From: MWEI01 sp964600235
GTDB taxonomy: Bacteria; Desulfobacterota; Desulfomonilia; UBA1062
Reading direction: 5' to 3'
Length of the DNA: 64,000 bases
Assembly: GCA_964600235.1 (NCBI GenBank)
Contig: CAZRIV010000003.1
Location: 186,001 to 250,000 of the forward strand
A program made the position numbers and the translations under genes. The notes beneath the pieces are model-generated. The model made no database searches and was not told the DNA's origin. It saw only the letters and a list, made by a program, of their open reading frames with translations. Positions 25,103-33,204 of this stretch are shown in pieces. The first letter of the stretch is position 1; each line of letters begins with the position of its first letter.

Positions 25103-28100
25103 ATGAAAATCGCTTCACTCCTCATCGCGAACAGAGGCGAGATCGCTGTCCGGATTGCCCGGGCCGCTCATGAGCTCGGCATCAGGACCGTGGCGGTTTA
25201 CTCGGCCGACGACGCGCCCTCCATGCACCTGAGGACCGCTGATCAGGCGGTTTCACTTAAGGGAACCGGGCCAGCAGCTTACCTTGACATGAAGCAGATC
25301 CTCTCCGTGGCCAGGGAGACAGGCTGCGATGCCGTCCATCCGGGCTATGGCTTTTTAAGCGAGAGTGCCGTCTTTGCCAGGGGCTGCCTGAAAGAGGGGC
25401 TGATTTTCATCGGGCCGACCCCTGAAATACTTGACCTGTTCGGGAACAAGGCCGAGGCTCGCAGGTTTGCCTATCGTTGTGGTGTACCGCTCCTGGAGGG
25501 CACCCAGGGTGCTGTGAGCCTCGATGAGGCCCATTCATTCTTTTTATCGCTGGGCGATGGTGCTGCCGCCATGATCAAGGCCGTATCGGGCGGCGGAGGG
25601 AGGGGCATGCGACCCGTATATGACCTTGCCGGGCTCGAAGAGGCCTATGCCCGGTGCCGTTCGGAGGCGCGCATGGCATGCGGGAGCGAAGAGGTCTATA
25701 TGGAGAGGCTCATCCGCAAGCCACGGCATATCGAGGTCCAAGTCGTTGGTGACTCAGTACAGGTCATCCACTTGGGAGAGCGCGACTGCACCATGCAGCG
25801 GCGCAACCAGAAGCTCATGGAGGTGGCCCCGTGCCCGGGGATCTCCCAAGCTCTAAGCGAAAGGATTGCGGAGGCCGCCCTGCTTCTCGCCCGGGAGGTG
25901 GGATATGTAAGCCTCGGCACCTTCGAGTTCCTTGTGGACGGTGCCCGGGACAAAGAAGAAAACTTCGCGTTCATGGAGGTAAACCCCAGGCTCCAGGTGG
26001 AGCATACCATCACCGAAGAGGTCACCGGGGTCGACCTGGTGAGGACCCAGATCGAGATTGCATCTGGCAGGACCCTGGCCGAATGCGGACTTGTCGGGAA
26101 TGCCCCGCGTCCAAAGCATTATGCCATTCAGCTGCGCATCAATACCGAAACCATGGATCAGACAGGAAGCGCCCACCCGTCTTCTGGTACCCTGAACAGG
26201 TACGAGGTGCCGTCTGGACCGGGCATCAGGGTGGATGGTTACGGATACAGCGGATACACCACCAACCCGGCCTTTGATTCGCTCCTGGCAAAGCTCATCG
26301 TGACCTCACGCTCTAGCAGGTATGAGGATGTTCTGACCAAGGCCCGACGCTCCCTGGACGAGTTCCACATAGAAGGCGTGGCTACCAATATCGCCTTTTT
26401 AAAGCACCTCCTTACTCAATCCGAGGTCGTTCTCTACGATTTTCACACCCGGTATATCGAAGACAATGCCGAATCCCTTGTATCGGCCTCCGAGGTGGTC
26501 CAGGAGGGTATCAGGGACTATTTTGCACAGGCTCTCACCAGTGTCGGAGCGGAACAGGCGATACCCGAAGGGTCTGCGGCGTTAAAATCCCCCATCCAGG
26601 GCCGCGTGGTGGCCATCAATGTTGGTGCAGGGGATGCAGTGTCTGTGGGGCAGATGGTCGCTGTCATCGAGGCCATGAAGATGGAGCACGTAGTCAGCGC
26701 CGAGCAGAGCGGCTTTGTGCAGGAGGTGTGCGTTGAGCTCAACGACGTGGTCTCTCAGGGCTCGCCGCTGGTCTATATTCTTCAGGGTGAGGTGACAAGC
26801 TCTATATCAGGCATGGAAGATGAAATCAATCTCGACGCCATCAGGGGCGATCTTGCCGAGGTGATGGCGCGCAATGCCTTCTGCCTGGATGAAAACCGTC
26901 CGGAAGCCGTTGCCAAGAGGCGCAAAAAAAATCAGCGCACTGCACGGGAGAACGTGGAAGACCTCTGCGATCCGGGCAGCTTCATCGAATACGGAGCTTT
27001 GCTTCTGGCAGCGCAGCGCAGGAAGCTCCCCCTGGAGGATCTCATCAGGAAGACCCCGGCCGACGGTCTGGTGGCTGGCGTCGGGGCGGTCAACGGAAAA
27101 CTGTTCGACCAGGACAGGGCCCGCTGCATGGTCATGGCCTATGACTATACCGTGTTTGCCGGGACCCAGGGACTCATGAACCACAAGAAGCTGGACCGCA
27201 TGCTCGAAGTGGCTCACAGGTGGAACCTGCCTTTAGCCCTGTTCGCCGAGGGCGGCGGGGGCAGGCCCAGCGATACCGATGCAAATGTGGTGGCCGCACT
27301 GGATCTCACCACGTTCAGCCGCTTCGCAGGACTCAGCGGCAAGGCCCCGCTTGTGGGCATCGTTTCCGGGTTCTGCTTTGCAGGCAACGCTGCCCTGCTA
27401 GGCTGCTGCGATGTGATCATCGCCACGAAGGACGCAAGCATCGGCATGGGGGGGCCTGCCATGATCGAAGGCGGTGGGCTCGGCCTGACCAGGCCGGAAG
27501 ACATCGGCCCCATTGACGTGCAGACGCGTAACGGCGTGGTGGACATTGCCGTTGCCGACGAGGCCGAGGCAGTCTCGGTGGCCAGGAAGTACCTCTCCTA
27601 CTGCCAGGGGACGGTAACCGGCTGGGAGGCTGCAGATCAGCGCCTGCTGAGGCGCTCGGTTCCCGAGAACAGGCTGAGGGTATATGACATGCGCTCGGTC
27701 ATCGAGACGCTCGGGGACACGGGCACGTTCCTGGAGCTGAGACGCCATTTCGGCCCGGGCATGATCACTGCATTCTTGCGGATTGAGGGTAGGCCGCTGG
27801 GCGTGATTGCCAACAACCCCATGCACATGGGCGGGGCCATAGAGGCGGAGTCGGCAGACAAGGCGGCGCGCTTCATGCAGCTCTGCAATGCATATGATCT
27901 TCCCATTCTTTCCCTGTGCGACACCCCGGGATTCATGGTGGGGCCCGAGGTAGAGACCCGTGCGCAGGTTCGGCACGTGTGCCGCATGTTCGTGGTGGGC
28001 GCGAATGTGCATGTGCCGTTCTTCACCGTGGTGCTGCGCAAAGGCTACGGCCTGGGCGCCATGGCCATGGCGGGCGGCGGCTTCCACGATTCCTTCTTCA

Positions 28101-28393
28101 CCGCCTCCTGGCCCTCGGGAGAATTCGGCGCCATGGGCATCGAAGGGGCAATCAAGCACGCCTTCAGGAAAGAGCTCGAGGCCATGGCCACGAAGGCCGA
28201 GCGTGATACGGCCATCAAGGCACTTGCCTCGCAGGCCTACGAGTCGGGCAAGGCCATCAATACGGCATCCTATCTCGAGATAGATGCGGTGATCGATCCG
28301 GCAGAGACAAGGAGGTGGATCATGCAGGGACTCATGTCGCTCCCTGCTGTGTCCCGGAAGGAGAAAGGCCGTATGTATATTGACCCGTGGTGA
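25103..28393 (+). CDS. Single-chain acyl-CoA carboxylase (BC-BCCP-CT)
   Basis: 1096 residues combine all three activities of a biotin-dependent carboxylase. Biotin carboxylase about 1-450 (ANRGEIAVRIARAA, HPGYGFLSES, SGGGGRGMRPVY, MEVNPRLQVEHTITEEVTG). Biotinyl domain about 498-570 with the target Lys526 in EAMKMEH. Carboxyltransferase about 620-1096 with both halves fused (CMVMAYDYTVFAGTQG, GFCFAGNAAL; LSLCDTPGFMVGPEVE, AMAGGGFHDSFF). This order and size match single-chain long-chain acyl-CoA carboxylases known from actinobacteria. AAGGAAAGGGG precedes the start. Substrate cannot be fixed from sequence; acetyl-, propionyl- or longer acyl-CoA are possible. Confidence 0.92.
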   Translation: MKIASLLIANRGEIAVRIARAAHELGIRTVAVYSADDAPSMHLRTADQAVSLKGTGPAAYLDMKQILSVARETGCDAVHPGYGFLSESAVFARGCLKEGLIFIGPTPEILDLFGNKAEARRFAYRCGVPLLEGTQGAVSLDEAHSFFLSLGDGAAAMIKAVSGGGGRGMRPVYDLAGLEEAYARCRSEARMACGSEEVYMERLIRKPRHIEVQVVGDSVQVIHLGERDCTMQRRNQKLMEVAPCPGISQALSERIAEAALLLAREVGYVSLGTFEFLVDGARDKEENFAFMEVNPRLQVEHTITEEVTGVDLVRTQIEIASGRTLAECGLVGNAPRPKHYAIQLRINTETMDQTGSAHPSSGTLNRYEVPSGPGIRVDGYGYSGYTTNPAFDSLLAKLIVTSRSSRYEDVLTKARRSLDEFHIEGVATNIAFLKHLLTQSEVVLYDFHTRYIEDNAESLVSASEVVQEGIRDYFAQALTSVGAEQAIPEGSAALKSPIQGRVVAINVGAGDAVSVGQMVAVIEAMKMEHVVSAEQSGFVQEVCVELNDVVSQGSPLVYILQGEVTSSISGMEDEINLDAIRGDLAEVMARNAFCLDENRPEAVAKRRKKNQRTARENVEDLCDPGSFIEYGALLLAAQRRKLPLEDLIRKTPADGLVAGVGAVNGKLFDQDRARCMVMAYDYTVFAGTQGLMNHKKLDRMLEVAHRWNLPLALFAEGGGGRPSDTDANVVAALDLTTFSRFAGLSGKAPLVGIVSGFCFAGNAALLGCCDVIIATKDASIGMGGPAMIEGGGLGLTRPEDIGPIDVQTRNGVVDIAVADEAEAVSVARKYLSYCQGTVTGWEAADQRLLRRSVPENRLRVYDMRSVIETLGDTGTFLELRRHFGPGMITAFLRIEGRPLGVIANNPMHMGGAIEAESADKAARFMQLCNAYDLPILSLCDTPGFMVGPEVETRAQVRHVCRMFVVGANVHVPFFTVVLRKGYGLGAMAMAGGGFHDSFFTASWPSGEFGAMGIEGAIKHAFRKELEAMATKAERDTAIKALASQAYESGKAINTASYLEIDAVIDPAETRRWIMQGLMSLPAVSRKEKGRMYIDPW

Positions 28394-28739
28394 GCATCTA
28401 AGAGGCCTGTACGCTGCCTGTAAGATGTAACAATCGGGGAAATATCTAAAGAGAGGGAAAAAACCTGCTTTAGAGAAGGAGTTCCGACTTGATGGCCATG
28501 CCGAGATTCTCGATAGTGGAGGGTTTTTTGATATACCGGCTCACGCCACGGGTCTCATAAAGTAATTATATGCAGGGAAAAGTCTTATTTTCAAGATCAT
28601 CTCTGGACTTTTATTCCGATACTCTGTCCGTTTGATAATAAGACGAAAGGGAGCAGGTATGGCGGTGTTTTCATTTTTTACTACCCATATCCTTTGATTA
28701 TCTTTTAGAATAATCATATCTAATGCGAGGAGCAAGTCC
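28394..28739. other. Intergenic region holding the receiver relic
   Basis: About 345 bases between the carboxylase and the ACT-HAD gene. Apart from the receiver-domain relic on the minus strand, I see no gene, strong hairpin or terminator. The last 60 bases are AT-rich and probably carry the downstream gene's promoter. Confidence 0.5.
28470..28565 (-). pseudogene. Relic of a receiver domain C-terminus
   Basis: Reading the minus strand from 28565 to a stop at 28470 gives ETRGVSRYIKKPSTIENLG followed by MAIKSELLL. The YIKKP and the helix after it match the end of response-regulator receiver domains (compare YIKKPYLLQKIG in the kinase ending at 17322). Upstream the frame is closed by a stop at 28566, and no remainder of a receiver is visible, so this is a fragment. 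Confidence 0.6.
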
Positions 28740-29897
28740 ATGAACAGCATGCTCTATATTGTCTATGGAATCGGGACGGATTCAGTGGGGCTCGTGGGGG
28801 CCGTTACCTCCCCTCTGGCCAGGGTCAAGGGAAACATTGTCGACATGCGGCAGGACGTGCTTCACGGCCTTTTCACCATCTACCTCGTGGTGGACCTTGC
28901 AAAGGCCCTAGTATCGGTAAAGGAATTCAGGGGCCTTGTGGACAAGATCGCAAACGACACGGGGCTCAAGCTCACTATAGAAAAATACACACCCATTCCC
29001 CGAAGCTTTGAAAAAAAGAACATGCTCCTTACGCTGGTGGGCAAGGACAAGTCGGGGATCATCGCCGCCATCACGGAAAAGCTGGGCAAGTACAATGTGA
29101 ACATAGAGATGTCGGATGTCGTGGCCAGGGAGAACATCTTTCTCATGGACCTGCTCTGCGACGTGAGTAAGAGCGTATTGCCCATGAACAATCTCAAGGC
29201 GGCCATCAGAGAGAGCATGCTTTCGATCCAGATTAATTCAATGTTCCAGACCGAAGACGTATTCAACAAAAAGAAGAAGATGGTCATGTTCGACATATCC
29301 GGGAGCTTCATTGACAGCCAGACATTAAATGAAATCATCCACCAGACAGGGATAAAAAGGGAAGACGTATACAGGACTGATGAGAATCAGACCGACCTGA
29401 CATTCATGCACAAGACGACGCAGCACCTTGAAAATCTGCCCTTGAGCGTGATCGATACCGTCATGAACGCGATAACTTTCAGCCAGGGTACCCATGAGCT
29501 TCTTCAAACGCTCAAGATCATGGGGTACAAGATCGGGCTCATCTCGAACGCCTTCAGCATATTCACCAATGCCGTCAAAGCCCGCCTCGGCATCAACTAT
29601 GTCTTCGGCTTCGATCTTCCCATGGATGATGACGCCCAGACCATCATCGGGGACCTGCCGGAAGGGCTTATGCATCCGTTGGAAAAGGATAAGCTCATCA
29701 GTGGGATCAAGGCGACCGAGCACATCGAGGAGGAAGACATCTCCATGATTTCAGACCTCGACAGGGATTACCCATCAACCCCGGGTATCAGGCTGATCTT
29801 AGATATGAAGGTGGTGCTCGACCTGGTGAATCAGCATGCACTGAGCAGGGAATCCCTCACCGGGCTGCTCCGCAGCTTCGGGATACCGCATCTCTAG
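28740..29897 (+). CDS. ACT-ACT-HAD protein, SerB-like with altered catalytic motif
   Basis: 385 residues: two ACT ligand-binding domains (about 3-85 and 92-170) followed by a HAD phosphatase-like domain. In phosphoserine phosphatase the first HAD motif is DxDST; here it is D185-I-S187-G-S, so the general acid/base Asp is replaced by Ser. Motif II is LISNAF (Ser269), motif III Lys316 or Lys318, and motif IV ISDLDRD keeps the spaced acidic pair Asp339 and Asp343. It may be a weak enzyme or a regulatory protein sensing an amino acid. The fhs gene follows 24 bases later, suggesting a serine/one-carbon link. Confidence 0.8.
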   Translation: MNSMLYIVYGIGTDSVGLVGAVTSPLARVKGNIVDMRQDVLHGLFTIYLVVDLAKALVSVKEFRGLVDKIANDTGLKLTIEKYTPIPRSFEKKNMLLTLVGKDKSGIIAAITEKLGKYNVNIEMSDVVARENIFLMDLLCDVSKSVLPMNNLKAAIRESMLSIQINSMFQTEDVFNKKKKMVMFDISGSFIDSQTLNEIIHQTGIKREDVYRTDENQTDLTFMHKTTQHLENLPLSVIDTVMNAITFSQGTHELLQTLKIMGYKIGLISNAFSIFTNAVKARLGINYVFGFDLPMDDDAQTIIGDLPEGLMHPLEKDKLISGIKATEHIEEEDISMISDLDRDYPSTPGIRLILDMKVVLDLVNQHALSRESLTGLLRSFGIPHL

Positions 29898-29921
29898 GGT
29901 ATCCTCCATCTGGAAAGAACT

Positions 29922-31541
29922 ATGAAATCAGACATTGAGATAGCCCAGGGCATAGAACCCAAACCCATCCATGAGATCGCCTCGTCCATAGGCCTTGGGG
30001 AGGATGACATCATCCCTTACGGGAATCACATGGCCAAGATTCCGCTCAGCGTCATGGACCGCTATGCCGAAGCCCCTGAAGGAAAGCTGATCCTGGTGAC
30101 GGCCATGTCACCCACATCCATGGGCGAGGGCAAGACCACCACCACCATCGGCCTGGGGCAGGCGATCAATCACTCAGGCGCTCTGGCCATGATGGCGATC
30201 CGCGAGCCTTCGCTGGGGCCCTGTATGGGGCTCAAGGGGGGGGCGGCCGGTGGAGGCTATTCCCAGGTGCTGCCCATGGAGGACATCAACCTCCACTTCA
30301 CCGGCGACCTCCACGCCATCACCACGGCGCACAACCTGCTGGCCGCGGTGGTGGACAACCACCTGCACCACCGGCACAGCCCCGAGATCAATCCCCGCAA
30401 CGTGGTCTGGAAGCGGGTCATAGACATGAATGACCGTAGCTTGCGCAGCATCATCCTGGGTCTTGAAGATCGGGGCATCAACGGAGTCATGAGGGAGGAC
30501 GGCTTCGACATCACGGCGGCCTCCGAGGTGATGGCCATACTGTGCCTTTCGCAGAACCTCAAGGAGCTGAAAAAAAGGCTCGGCGACATCATAATCGGCT
30601 ACGACTACCTGCGTAAGCCCGTCTTTGCAAAAGACATCGGGGCTCACGGCGCCATGGCGGCCCTGCTGAAACACGCCGTCAACCCCAACCTTGTCCAGAG
30701 CGTGGAAGGCTGCCCGGTGCTCGTGCACGGGGGGCCGTTCGCGAACATCGCCCACGGGTGCAACACCCTCGTGGCAACGAAGATGGCGCGCAAGCTCGCC
30801 GAGTTCGTGGTCACCGAGGCCGGGTTCGGTGCGGATCTCGGTGCAGAGAAGTTCTTCCACATCAAGTGCCGCACCGCCGGGCTGGACCCTTCCGCCGTTG
30901 TCCTCGTGGTAACGCGCCGCGCCTTTTTGCTGCACGGAATAGACAACATCCGCAAGCACCTGGACACGCTTGCCCAGTTCGGAGTCCCTTCCGTCGTCTC
31001 GGTCAACCGGTTTCTCTACGACAGTCAGCACGACCTTGTCGACCTGAAGAAACGCTGTGAAGACCTGGGCGCACAAGCCGTGATAACCGACTTCCGGGAG
31101 GCAGGGGGTTCGGGCGGGCTGGAACTGGCCGAGAAGGTCATGGGGGCCTGCGACAAGCCCTCAGGGCTCAAGATGCTCTATGATCTGAAGGCACCCATTG
31201 GGGAAAAGGTGACGTCGGTGGCCACAAGGGTGTACGGGGCAAAGGGGGTTGAATTCTCCGCCCAGGCCCGCACCGATATTGCCAACATCGAGAACATGGG
31301 CTACGGCAACCTGCCGGTCTGCATCGCCAAGACCCAGTCGTCCTTCACCGACAACCCCAAGATCCCCGGGTTCCCGAAAGAGCCGTTCACCATCACGGTG
31401 AGTGCTGCCCGTGTTTCGGCTGGGGCCGGGTTCGTGGTCATCTTTACCGGCAAGATCATGTCTATGCCGGGCCTTCCCAAGACCCCTGCGGCCCTTTCCA
31501 TCGATGTGGACGAGTCGGGCAACATCAGCGGGCTGTTCTAG
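29922..31541 (+). CDS. fhs: Formate-tetrahydrofolate ligase
   Basis: ATP-dependent synthesis of 10-formyltetrahydrofolate, entry of formate into one-carbon metabolism and the Wood-Ljungdahl methyl branch. 539 residues, slightly shorter than the common 555-590. P-loop region PTSMGEGKTTTTIGLGQA; folate and formate region EPSLGPCMGLKGGAAGGGYSQV is split across recognisable pieces, and NLVQSVEGCPVLVHGGPFANIAHG and FGADLGAEKFFHIKCR are strongly conserved. It follows the ACT-HAD gene and is probably co-transcribed. Reversible, so it could release ATP from formyl-THF in a degrading anaerobe. Confidence 0.97.
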   Translation: MKSDIEIAQGIEPKPIHEIASSIGLGEDDIIPYGNHMAKIPLSVMDRYAEAPEGKLILVTAMSPTSMGEGKTTTTIGLGQAINHSGALAMMAIREPSLGPCMGLKGGAAGGGYSQVLPMEDINLHFTGDLHAITTAHNLLAAVVDNHLHHRHSPEINPRNVVWKRVIDMNDRSLRSIILGLEDRGINGVMREDGFDITAASEVMAILCLSQNLKELKKRLGDIIIGYDYLRKPVFAKDIGAHGAMAALLKHAVNPNLVQSVEGCPVLVHGGPFANIAHGCNTLVATKMARKLAEFVVTEAGFGADLGAEKFFHIKCRTAGLDPSAVVLVVTRRAFLLHGIDNIRKHLDTLAQFGVPSVVSVNRFLYDSQHDLVDLKKRCEDLGAQAVITDFREAGGSGGLELAEKVMGACDKPSGLKMLYDLKAPIGEKVTSVATRVYGAKGVEFSAQARTDIANIENMGYGNLPVCIAKTQSSFTDNPKIPGFPKEPFTITVSAARVSAGAGFVVIFTGKIMSMPGLPKTPAALSIDVDESGNISGLF

Positions 31542-31545
31542 ATGA

Positions 31546-31587
31546 GAGCCTCTCCATAACACCAGTTAAGGCTCAGTTTTTATTTTC
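31546..31587 (+). terminator. Possible terminator after fhs
   Basis: GAGCCT and AGGCTC form a 6-bp stem with a 17-nt loop just past the fhs stop, followed by TTTTTATTTTC. The loop is long, so efficiency is doubtful. Confidence 0.4.
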
Positions 31588-31676
31588 TTGCGGGAATTCT
31601 AGCTACGTTTTGCGTGCGGATCGTATTTGATTTATAAATCTGATGTGTTATAGCCAATGCAGCATCGACATCCTCT

Positions 31677-31883
31677 TCATATGTTACCATCATCTTTTTT
31701 CTTCTTTTCCGTGTAGAGCTGGCACATCAACCCGGAATTGACATACATTTCCCGCGAAGGAATCGATCGAGATTTGAACCCGACAGCCCTGCACCCATAC
31801 GGAAAATGGGGATCATGGGTGATGTAGAAATGTTGGCATGTAAAACAGTTGATGCCTCCTTGCTGAGTCTTTCGTTTTGTCAC
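31677..31883 (-). CDS. Small four-cysteine protein of unknown function
   Basis: 68 residues from GTG 31883, which AGGGAG precedes by ten bases; the frame is open further upstream without a better start. The conserved-looking core is INCFTCQHFYITHDPHFPYG, then CRAVGFKSRSIPSRE and SGLMCQLY, i.e. CxxC plus two single cysteines, as in small zinc-binding proteins. I recall similar short proteins in many proteobacterial anaerobes, but no function is established. It is divergent from the next small gene. Confidence 0.65.
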   Translation of the reverse strand: MTKRKTQQGGINCFTCQHFYITHDPHFPYGCRAVGFKSRSIPSREMYVNSGLMCQLYTEKKKKDDGNI

Positions 31884-31964
31884 GTAACGGATGCTCCCTG
31901 AGTGTTTTTTCTCAGATTGCGCCGGAATATTCAAGCCGTCATTGAACACGGCGGAGAGAGCTCC

Positions 31965-32171
31965 ATGCGCCGTGTCCTGAAGGAGCAGATCGATTCAGAA
32001 CAGGGCATGCTGCAGTGGAAAGCCGGGTCTATCGAGGATGTGACGTATCTGGTGGGCCACGATGATCCGGTCTGGTCCGGAAAGATCTCTTTCAAACAAA
32101 TAGGTCTTCTGCCGAGGGAGTATCTGAGGCTCTGCCGAAGAAGGTATTATCCAAATAAATTGGTGGGTTGA
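31965..32171 (+). CDS. Hypothetical small protein
   Basis: 68 residues from ATG 31965 with GGAGAG six bases upstream; the frame is open back to 31902. The sequence is soluble, with basic ends (MRRVLKEQ, LCRRRYYPNKLVG) and an acidic middle. No family recognised. Placement between two minus-strand small genes and a fair ribosome-binding site are the only support. Confidence 0.4.
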   Translation: MRRVLKEQIDSEQGMLQWKAGSIEDVTYLVGHDDPVWSGKISFKQIGLLPREYLRLCRRRYYPNKLVG

Positions 32172-32192
32172 TGTTTTCCGAGGATAAACAGG

Positions 32193-32324
32193 TTATGCCA
32201 GATGGCACTTCATCCTCTGCCGCTCTGCCGCTTCTTTGATATTCTGAAGCCTCTTAATACGGTTCTGTGGTTTGATAACCTTCTTTTCATTTAAATCCGT
32301 CTTGGTTGCCTTATCTCTCATCAT
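32193..32324 (-). CDS. Possible 43-residue basic small protein
   Basis: Short frame starting with two ATG codons (MMRDKATKTDLNEKK...) and ending RMKCHLA. It is rich in Lys, Arg and Gln and predicted to be one long charged helix. A weak GGGGCAAG lies upstream. No homologue recognised; its presence among other tiny genes before the cold-shock gene is suggestive only. Confidence 0.35.
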   Translation of the reverse strand: MMRDKATKTDLNEKKVIKPQNRIKRLQNIKEAAERQRMKCHLA

Positions 32325-32445
32325 TTTCTTGCCCCTATTGATCTGAACAATATGCCAGTTTGAGTAACTACCGCATACTGTGATGCTTCTGCCTGGAGAT
32401 ATCTTAAAAAAGAATACTCATGATTCAGTTGGAATATAAAAAAGA

Positions 32446-32471
32446 AAAGGGGCAGGCATGCCTGCCCCTTT
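32446..32471 (-). terminator. Rho-independent terminator of cold-shock gene
   Basis: A perfect 26-base palindrome whose arms are AAAGGGGCAGGCA and its complement, followed on the minus strand by TTTTCTTTTTTATA. It starts eight bases past the cold-shock stop. Stem strength and U-run make this a convincing terminator. Confidence 0.88.
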
Positions 32472-32478
32472 GCGCTGT

Positions 32479-32679
32479 TTAGACTTTATAAACGTTGGAT
32501 GCCTGAGGCCCCTTCGGTCCGGCGACTATGTCGAATGTTACACGCTGTCCCTCTTCGAGTGACCTGAAGCCTTCCTGCTTGATCGCTGTGTGGTGTACGA
32601 ATACATCTTCACCGGAATCTGCCGTGACAAAACCAAAACCTTTTGAATCGTTAAACCATTTTACTGTTCCTTGTGCCAT
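32479..32679 (-). CDS. Cold-shock domain protein (CspA family)
   Basis: 66-residue single-stranded nucleic acid-binding beta-barrel. RNP1-like KGFGFVT and RNP2-like VFVHHTAI are both intact, and the length is typical. It acts as an RNA chaperone in known members; paralogues may be constitutive rather than cold-induced. A strong terminator follows. A minus-strand TTGACA at 32884-32879 lies about 200 bases upstream, which would leave a long leader as in csp genes, but I cannot place the minus-10 well. Confidence 0.95.
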   Translation of the reverse strand: MAQGTVKWFNDSKGFGFVTADSGEDVFVHHTAIKQEGFRSLEEGQRVTFDIVAGPKGPQASNVYKV

Positions 32680-33204
32680 TGATTACCTCTTTTTTTCCAG
32701 ATACCCTTCTATGGAGAACAAAGGGCTCCGTTTTTGTGTATTTCTGAAAAAAGAATGTATCATCAGTGAATGTTTGACTTAATGAGGTGTAAAGGACGGT
32801 ACCATTCTTAAGGCAAGATTCAATCTTATATACTCTGATTTCAGATATGATACTACATTAGTCATGCGATGATCATCCTGTCAAGCACTATATTAATTTT
32901 CGTAAAGATGCCATTGCGATCTGAAATAGGCAACATTACCAGGCAGGTCGAAGGCTGCGGGCCAGTCTATCAATGCAAGGGTAAGATTGTCATTTTGCAG
33001 ATCGACCGGCCTGTCAAAGGTTCGCCATGTCTTGACTCGAAGCCGTAAAAAAATGAACCATCATTCAGAAGCCCATTGACAAACACTCCCCCTGAGGGTA
33101 TTCTCCTTCTGTTATTAATAATAGGGAAGCCCAAGGTCATAGTACTCATGAAACGTACCTGTCCCAAAGGAAAGTCAAGCATACACACTAACTAAGGAGG
33201 CTGT
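32680..33204. other. 525-base intergenic region upstream of thiolase
   Basis: Contains the probable cold-shock leader on the minus strand and the AAGGAGG of the thiolase at its right end. A 46-codon plus-strand frame (32908-33048) has no ribosome-binding site and is not called. No strong hairpin or repeat is seen. Confidence 0.5.

Noticed and set aside
32908..33048. 46-codon plus-strand frame (MPLRSEIGNITRQVEG...)
   Set aside because: No ribosome-binding site and no family; kept only as a possibility.
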